Source: Deltaproteobacteria bacterium (GTDB lineage Bacteria; Desulfobacterota; Desulfobaccia; Desulfobaccales; 0-14-0-80-60-11). From it: DNA of 64,000 nt. The notes below the pieces were generated by a model that was not told where the DNA came from, ran no database searches, and saw only the letters and a list, made by a program, of their open reading frames with translations. The DNA is taken from contig QZIZ01000019.1 of the NCBI GenBank assembly GCA_003599195.1, positions 1-64,000 of the forward strand, written 5' to 3'. Shown here in pieces: positions 59,035 through 64,000 of this stretch (position 1 is its first letter; each line of letters begins with the position of its first letter). The position numbers and the translations under genes were made by a program.

Positions 59035-59922
59035 ATGAAAACTGATGATGGTAAATGGTCTCCTGATTTTATCGGCGTCGGCGTGGAACGAAGCGCCACC
59101 AGCTGGCTTTGGACCTGCCTCGACGAGCATCCCCAGATCTGCATGAGCCATCCGAAAGAGATTCATTATTTCAACAGAAATTATGACCAGGGTGAAAAAT
59201 GGTACCGCCAACATTTTGCGCCCGACGCCCACACCAGGATTTTCGGGGAAATCAACCCGGTTTATATGGATGATCCCCTGGCTTGCGAACGCATCGCCAG
59301 AGACTACCCGAATGCCAAGATATTGGTGATCCTGCGGAATCCTTTTGAAAGAGCCTTGTCGCATTTATCAGTGATCTTGAGAAACGAGCAGGGAGTCGTC
59401 GATAATCAGGATCTCGGTTTAGCCAGGGAAACCGTAGCCCTGGACGATAAATATTTGCGCCGCAGCTTATACTACCGGGGACTGAAGCCCTATTTGCGCG
59501 CCTTTCCCCGGGAGCGGATCATTATTCTGTTTTATGAAGATATGAAATTGGATCCTCAGGCTTTTCTGCATTCATTATTTTTTCAACTGGGCGTGGATGC
59601 GGATTTCCTGCCGGCGTCCTTAGAAAAAATTATTAACCGGACTTCGAATTACCGCTTTCCTCTAATCTTTTGGGGGCTGGTTAAGCTGAGACAAATCCTT
59701 AAGACCCTGCCCGTCACTGAACGGCTAGTGGAAAGATTTATCAAAAAATCAAATCTCTGGTCCTGGTCTTCAAGGATTTTTGAATCCGACCACGCCAAAA
59801 AAAATGGGTCTAAACTGGAGTTCGAAGAGGTGTTCGGCGCCGAGGGACGGGATATCATCACGGCGGACCTGGAACTCCTGGTCAAGGACCTGCACTTAAA
59901 AGTCCCGGCCGGCTGGAATTAA
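59035..59922 (+). CDS. Sulfotransferase
   Basis: The 295-residue protein has the PAPS 5'-phosphosulfate loop in FIGVGVERSATSWLWTCLDEHPQICMSHPKEIHYF, the 3'-phosphate motif ILVILRNPFERALSHL, and FYEDMKLDPQAFL, as in the Sulfotransfer_1 family. It is 31 bases downstream of cysC. It probably sulfates the sugar chain, or a lipid-linked precursor, in the cytosol. Confidence 0.9.
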   Translation: MKTDDGKWSPDFIGVGVERSATSWLWTCLDEHPQICMSHPKEIHYFNRNYDQGEKWYRQHFAPDAHTRIFGEINPVYMDDPLACERIARDYPNAKILVILRNPFERALSHLSVILRNEQGVVDNQDLGLARETVALDDKYLRRSLYYRGLKPYLRAFPRERIIILFYEDMKLDPQAFLHSLFFQLGVDADFLPASLEKIINRTSNYRFPLIFWGLVKLRQILKTLPVTERLVERFIKKSNLWSWSSRIFESDHAKKNGSKLEFEEVFGAEGRDIITADLELLVKDLHLKVPAGWN

Positions 59923-59938
59923 CCGATGTGATTATGGT

Positions 59939-61267
59939 ATGAATGGGCTCTTATCCTCTTCCATTAAGGCCATCCTGCCTCGTAAGGGCAACTTCACCGC
60001 CAATGTGATGACCCTGGCGGGCGGCAGCACCCTGTCCCACCTGATTCTCATCGCCGCCAGCCCCATTCTCACGAGGTTATATAGTCCGGCGGACTTCGGA
60101 CTTTGGGCCCTGTTTATCTCGCTTACCAACATCATGGGAGGCATCGCCGCCTGGCGTTACGAATTTGCCATCATGCTGGCCCAGGAGGACGGGGACGCGG
60201 CCAATATCCTGGGGCTATGCCTGTTGATCCTGGCTTTAATGTGCGGCCTCTTTTACTCAATGGTGGCCCTCTTCGGCAGAACCATCGCCCATCTGCTTAA
60301 GAGCCCGGAGATCTCCATCTGGCTGTGGTTGGCCCCTTTAACCATCCTGCTCACCGGGCTTTTCAATTCGCTCAACTATTGGAGCACCAGAAAAAAGAAA
60401 TTCCAGTCGGTGGCCGTTTCCAAAGTGAGCGCCTCCATGGGCATCGCCGGCACCCAAATAAGCGCCGGGGCCATCCACTCCCCCGTTCCGGGAGGGCTCA
60501 TCGCCGGCCAGGTCCTCGGCCAGGCGGTGGGCACCGGGATTTTAGCCCGGCAGGTCTGGAAAGCGGACGGCAGGGCCATCTGCGCCGCCCTTTCCACCAC
60601 CGGCATTATCGACCAGGCCCGGCGGCACCACAAATTTCCCCTGCTGTTCATGTGGTCCACCCTGGCCAACAATCTGGCCCGCCAAGTCCCGGTTTGGTTC
60701 ATCGCCCTGAGTTTCGGCACCCAGGATACGGGCTTTTTCTCCCTTGCTTACCGCACCATCTTTCTGCCCATAACTCTCATCGCCCAGGCGGTTTCCCAAG
60801 TGTTCTACCAGCGGGCCACGGAACTGAAAAACCTCACGGGCGATTCCTATTCCTTTGCCAAAAGGCTGACCTTGTCCTTGATCCTGATTCCTGCCATCCC
60901 CTTTATCGCCCTGATGCTCTGGGGGCCGGAGCTCTTTGCCCTGGTGTTTGGCGGGAACTGGGTGACCGCAGGCAGATATGCCGCCATTCTCTGCCCCCTG
61001 GCCTGGGCCAGTTTTGTGGTGGGACCGCTGACCATGATTAATGCAGTCTACGAATACCAGGAAATGCACCTCTTTTGGCAGCTCGGCCTGCTCTCCATTG
61101 CGTCCATCGTGTTTTATGCAACCATACAATATCAGATGCCCCTGGAACAAATATTGTATTATTATTCCTCTATCGTAGTACTCTGGTATCTGGTGAATTT
61201 GTTCATACTTCTTCGCATCTCCCAGGGAGAACCTTTGTTTTACCGGCGCCGCCGGACCAAGGCATAA
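59939..61267 (+). CDS. wzx: Oligosaccharide flippase (Wzx-like)
   Basis: The 442-residue polytopic protein has about twelve membrane helices and the family opening GNFTANVMTLAGGSTLSHLILIAASPILTRLYSPADFGLWALFIS. It moves undecaprenyl-linked repeat units across the inner membrane. It follows the sulfotransferase by 16 bases, so sulfation may precede flipping. Confidence 0.9.
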   Translation: MNGLLSSSIKAILPRKGNFTANVMTLAGGSTLSHLILIAASPILTRLYSPADFGLWALFISLTNIMGGIAAWRYEFAIMLAQEDGDAANILGLCLLILALMCGLFYSMVALFGRTIAHLLKSPEISIWLWLAPLTILLTGLFNSLNYWSTRKKKFQSVAVSKVSASMGIAGTQISAGAIHSPVPGGLIAGQVLGQAVGTGILARQVWKADGRAICAALSTTGIIDQARRHHKFPLLFMWSTLANNLARQVPVWFIALSFGTQDTGFFSLAYRTIFLPITLIAQAVSQVFYQRATELKNLTGDSYSFAKRLTLSLILIPAIPFIALMLWGPELFALVFGGNWVTAGRYAAILCPLAWASFVVGPLTMINAVYEYQEMHLFWQLGLLSIASIVFYATIQYQMPLEQILYYYSSIVVLWYLVNLFILLRISQGEPLFYRRRRTKA

Positions 61268-61282
61268 TAAACAGGATGACGG

Positions 61283-62620
61283 TTGATCCGCATGGCTAAA
61301 TATCATACCAGCAGAATCTTCTTATTTTACTTCGCTCTCCTTCTTTTCTCCCAGGTTTTATATTCGGAAAAACCCAAAGAGATCGACTTTATTCTTTTGT
61401 TCCATGTCGGCTCCCTGGCCCTTTTTTTGTATTACGGTTTGTTAAAAACCATGATGCATCCGGATCGATTCGATATAGAACCGATACAAGTAATTACCCT
61501 GGTCTTCCTTATCTATTTCTACACGGTGGGAGTTTTTCTTTCCAGGTCGAACAATGTGCCCTGGATCGGCGCCATAGAGTTTCCCTACCGGATCGCCAAC
61601 TTGTTTATGATTCTGTTCATTCCGTTGTTCATCCGGAAGGAAGAGGACTTAAGGCGGGTCTTCGTCATGATGCTGGTGATGATGGCCACACAGATTCTCT
61701 ACGATATCTTCCTGGGAGAAGACACCTTATTGGAGAGCCGCCTCTGGGGCAAAGATTTCGCCTCCATTATGTTTCTCGCCAGCCTCCCCTTCGCGTTCGG
61801 GGCGCTGCTCCTTTTTTGGAATTCCAAAACCTGGCGGGGAACCAAACGCCTCCTTCTGCTGGGCCTCAGTTTCCTGGTGATGCTCAAGGTATTTCTGACC
61901 TTTTCCAGGACCGTCTGGCTGGTGATGTTCCCCTTGAACGTCGTAGGATTGGTGTACCTGATCCAATACAAGTCCCGCACCAAGAAAAAAGTACGGGGGT
62001 GGTATAACAAGGTCACCATGCTGATCTGCGCCGTGGTGGTTGCCGGCGCGGTGGGGGCGTTTGGGATAGTGCTGTTTAACCCGCCCACTGCGGATTTAAT
62101 TCTCTCCCGGGCCGACAAAACGGACTCACAGGCCTGGAACCGCACCACCGAAATTCAAATGGCCTATGAGGAATGGCTTAACCGGCCCATCCTGGGCTCC
62201 GGGTTCGCCTACCAGATGCCGATCTTTAAAGGCACCCGTTTCCGGCAACAAGACTGGGTGCATAATTTTATTATGCAATTCCTGGTATCAAGCGGCATAA
62301 TAGGGCTGGCGATGCTTATAACTCTTCTCGGAGCAACGGCTTTGCTGTTGCGGAAATTGTTCAAACGATCGCGCTCCTCGCTTCAGAACGCGGTGATGAT
62401 TTCCTGTATTCTCGCGCTCTTCAACGTGGTGTTGATTGGCATGGTGCAGACGGTGCTCCATAAAGAAGATACCTACTTCATCCTGGCCATGATTATCTCC
62501 TTCATCGTGGCCATTAAGCGATTTCAAGCCGAGGAGAAGCGAGCCTTGCGGCTCCAGGAAGCCCCCATTCACCAGTGGGGCATACCCGTCAAATTGGGCC
62601 AGCCATTGAGGGCAAGGTAG
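61283..62620 (+). CDS. O-antigen ligase/polymerase-like membrane protein (Wzy-type)
   Basis: The 445-residue protein has about ten to twelve membrane helices and a large outer loop with RTTEIQMAYEEWLNRPILGSGFAYQMP and WVHNFIMQFLVSSGIIGLAML, the O-antigen ligase domain pattern. AGGA lies 6 bases before the TTG at 61283; an ATG at 61292 is the alternative. It probably polymerises the flipped repeat units. Confidence 0.85.
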   Translation: MIRMAKYHTSRIFLFYFALLLFSQVLYSEKPKEIDFILLFHVGSLALFLYYGLLKTMMHPDRFDIEPIQVITLVFLIYFYTVGVFLSRSNNVPWIGAIEFPYRIANLFMILFIPLFIRKEEDLRRVFVMMLVMMATQILYDIFLGEDTLLESRLWGKDFASIMFLASLPFAFGALLLFWNSKTWRGTKRLLLLGLSFLVMLKVFLTFSRTVWLVMFPLNVVGLVYLIQYKSRTKKKVRGWYNKVTMLICAVVVAGAVGAFGIVLFNPPTADLILSRADKTDSQAWNRTTEIQMAYEEWLNRPILGSGFAYQMPIFKGTRFRQQDWVHNFIMQFLVSSGIIGLAMLITLLGATALLLRKLFKRSRSSLQNAVMISCILALFNVVLIGMVQTVLHKEDTYFILAMIISFIVAIKRFQAEEKRALRLQEAPIHQWGIPVKLGQPLRAR

Positions 62621-62683
62621 GCCGGCCCGCCTTTGGTTCCGCTAAATTCGCACATACCCTCGCTGAGGTTAAGGATAAGTTGA

Positions 62684-63853
62684 ATGAACATCCTCCTTCT
62701 TACGCATTACGAAACCGTCGGCGGCCGCCGGCAATTGGAAATCAACACCCTGCGCCAGGCGGGGCACTCGGTGCAGGTGGTGGCCTGGAACAGCAGCGGC
62801 AAAGAATACCAGTATGACTTTCCGGTTACCTATATCCACAACCGGAGCCGGGTTTATTTTTCCCAGAGTTTGCTTAAAAAAGGGTTGTTGGCCACCCTGT
62901 GGACCATCGGCGGCCTTTATCCCCGGACCCTGAAGATGATCCTGGCCACTCGCTGGGACGTGTTGCATTGCTGCAATCTGGCGCTGCTCCCCCTGGCGGT
63001 GCTGGGGAAGTGGCTGAAGGGCGGTAAGATTATCTTCGATTCCTATGAAATGCCCATCCTAAAAGTCCCTTTACGCATCAAGAACCGGGGGCTGGCCGCC
63101 ATTACCCGCCTGGTCCTGGAAAATACCGAAAGATTCCTGGTTTCCCAGGTGGACGGGGTCCTGACCATCCCTGCCGTGGGCGGCCACGAAAAGAAGAAAT
63201 TTGCCCGGTATTGCAATAACGTCGAGGTCTTGATGAACGTCCCCGACCTGCAGGGCATTGTTTCCCACAAGGACTATCCCCAGCCGCCCACCGCCATTTT
63301 TTTCGGCGGCCTCAACCGGGAAAAAGGACTCTTTGCCATGCTGGAGGCCGCGGCCCTATTGGTCAAACCCTATCCCAATTTTCGCCTGATCCTCATCGGC
63401 TACATGTTCGAGAACCCCGCCGCGGTGCAGGAAACCATAGACCGCCTGGGAATCCGAGACCATGTGGTCCTGCATTCCTGGGTGCCCACCGACAAATTGG
63501 GGGAATACCTGGCGCACGCCTGGGTCGGCCTCTGGCCCAGCCAGCCCTGCGGCCACTATACCCAGGTGACCACCGGGAACAGCCGGAAGGGTTTTCAATA
63601 CATGAAGTACGGGCTTCCCATCGTGGGCACCACCTTTGGCGAAATCGCCACCCATGTGGCCGAGGAGGGCGCCGGCCTCCTGGTGGACTGCACCAGGCCG
63701 GAAGCCCTGGCCGCGGCTATGGCGGAGATCTTTGAACATCCGGAATTACGCGAGAAAATGTCCGCCAACGGCCTGGCCGCGGTGCGCACCAAATATAATT
63801 GGGAAAGCGAATCCAAAAAATTATTGAAGGTTTATCGAGCCCTGGAAGGATAA
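62684..63853 (+). CDS. Glycosyltransferase (GT4 type)
   Basis: The 389-residue protein has a GT-B fold: N-terminal ILLLTHYETVGGRRQLEINTLRQAGHSVQVVAW, and C-terminal donor domain with IFFGGLNREKGLFAMLEAAALL, WVPTDKLGEYLAHAWVGLWPS, QYMKYGLPIVGT and EEGAGLLVDC. The EX7E-like donor motif is altered. It adds one sugar of the repeat unit; specificity unknown. Confidence 0.88.
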   Translation: MNILLLTHYETVGGRRQLEINTLRQAGHSVQVVAWNSSGKEYQYDFPVTYIHNRSRVYFSQSLLKKGLLATLWTIGGLYPRTLKMILATRWDVLHCCNLALLPLAVLGKWLKGGKIIFDSYEMPILKVPLRIKNRGLAAITRLVLENTERFLVSQVDGVLTIPAVGGHEKKKFARYCNNVEVLMNVPDLQGIVSHKDYPQPPTAIFFGGLNREKGLFAMLEAAALLVKPYPNFRLILIGYMFENPAAVQETIDRLGIRDHVVLHSWVPTDKLGEYLAHAWVGLWPSQPCGHYTQVTTGNSRKGFQYMKYGLPIVGTTFGEIATHVAEEGAGLLVDCTRPEALAAAMAEIFEHPELREKMSANGLAAVRTKYNWESESKKLLKVYRALEG

Positions 63854-63856
63854 CCA

Positions 63857-64000
63857 TTGAAAACCAAGACCTTAAAGAGAAAAGATTTAAACCCGAAGGT
63901 GGCGGTATTATTGGGGACCCGCCCCGGACTGATCATGTTCAGTCCGGTAATCCGGGCGCTGATCAAGGGTCGGGTCGACTTTTTCATGATCCATTCCGGC
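63857..64000 (+). CDS. wecB: UDP-N-acetylglucosamine 2-epimerase-like protein, N-terminal fragment
   Basis: A TTG start with AAGGA upstream opens a frame that runs off the window after 48 codons. KVAVLLGTRPGLIMFSPVIRALIKGRVDFFMIHSG matches the start of non-hydrolysing UDP-GlcNAc 2-epimerases (GTRPE.IK..PV), with Gly replacing Glu after GTRP. It would supply UDP-ManNAc to the same polymer. Confidence 0.8.
   Translation, partial: MKTKTLKRKDLNPKVAVLLGTRPGLIMFSPVIRALIKGRVDFFMIHSG

Noticed and set aside
1-64000. A changed genetic code with TGA as Trp or Gly
   Set aside because: Many genes in the window (for example those at 355, 22128 and 25662) end sensibly at TGA, and TGG is used for Trp throughout.

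Overview
The window is about 60% GC, densely coded bacterial chromosome, most like an anaerobic deltaproteobacterium (Desulfobacterota, Desulfobacca/Syntrophobacter type). The pointers are: several genes interrupted by in-frame UGA at cysteine positions (selenocysteine use), an AmmeMemoRadiSam radical SAM protein, DUF3786 and DUF134 proteins, flavoredoxin-like reductases, anaerobic ferredoxin and FAD oxidoreductase genes, a stand-alone IMP cyclohydrolase, and many intergenic dyad repeats of the kind seen in such genomes. The genus is inference. No phage, integron, IS element, rRNA or CRISPR array is visible.

Layout. 1-7.4 kb: heavy-metal RND efflux operon (small exported Cys protein, TolC-like channel, His-rich adaptor, HME-RND pump, PII-like regulator, lipoprotein). 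7.4-8.3 kb: low-coding gap with a decayed RadC remnant and tRNA-His. 8.5-13.5 kb: radical SAM gene, acyl-CoA dehydrogenase, cobU-cobT-cobS. 13.6-15.4 kb: prfB with its programmed +1 frameshift, then DUF3786. 15.5-25.6 kb: the most unusual region, a selenium/thiol redox island. It holds trxB, an ArsR regulator, a winged-helix protein with one UGA, a rhodanese-DsbD fusion with two UGAs, two small thioredoxin-like proteins with one UGA each and a TVP38 membrane protein. On the other strand are an ArsR regulator, two Cys-cluster miniproteins, a DsrE protein, a CopD-like membrane protein, a methyltransferase and an ArsM-like methyltransferase with a UGA at its conserved Cys. 25.6-34 kb: flavin reductases, divergent aldehyde dehydrogenase, endonuclease V, thiL, HAD phosphatase, TatB and TatA proteins carrying zinc ribbons, rarA. 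34-49 kb: atypical receiver, thiamine-binding MTH1187 protein, dnaJ, SGNH protein, era, a membrane-protein/histidine-kinase pair, a globin-PsiE protein, ridA, PNP, DUF134, purM, an HD-GYP-like protein, ferredoxin plus FAD oxidoreductase, IMP cyclohydrolase. 49-64 kb: exopolysaccharide cluster with two FlaA1-type dehydratases, a di-haem peroxidase-like protein, Wza, Wzc kinase, APS kinase, sulfotransferase, Wzx, Wzy, a glycosyltransferase and the start of wecB.

How the parts fit. In the redox island TrxB could reduce the selenol thioredoxins, DsbD would carry electrons across the membrane to the periplasmic seleno-rhodanese, and the ArsR and Sec-winged-helix proteins could sense the stress. 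The leftward genes suggest metalloid methylation and sulfur handling. The EPS cluster contains both PAPS synthesis and a sulfotransferase, which suggests a sulfated polymer. A recurrent TAGGYA dyad lies upstream of three EPS transcription units; at wza it sits directly upstream of a good sigma-70 promoter.

All assignments come from reading sequence and motifs by eye; no database search was run.
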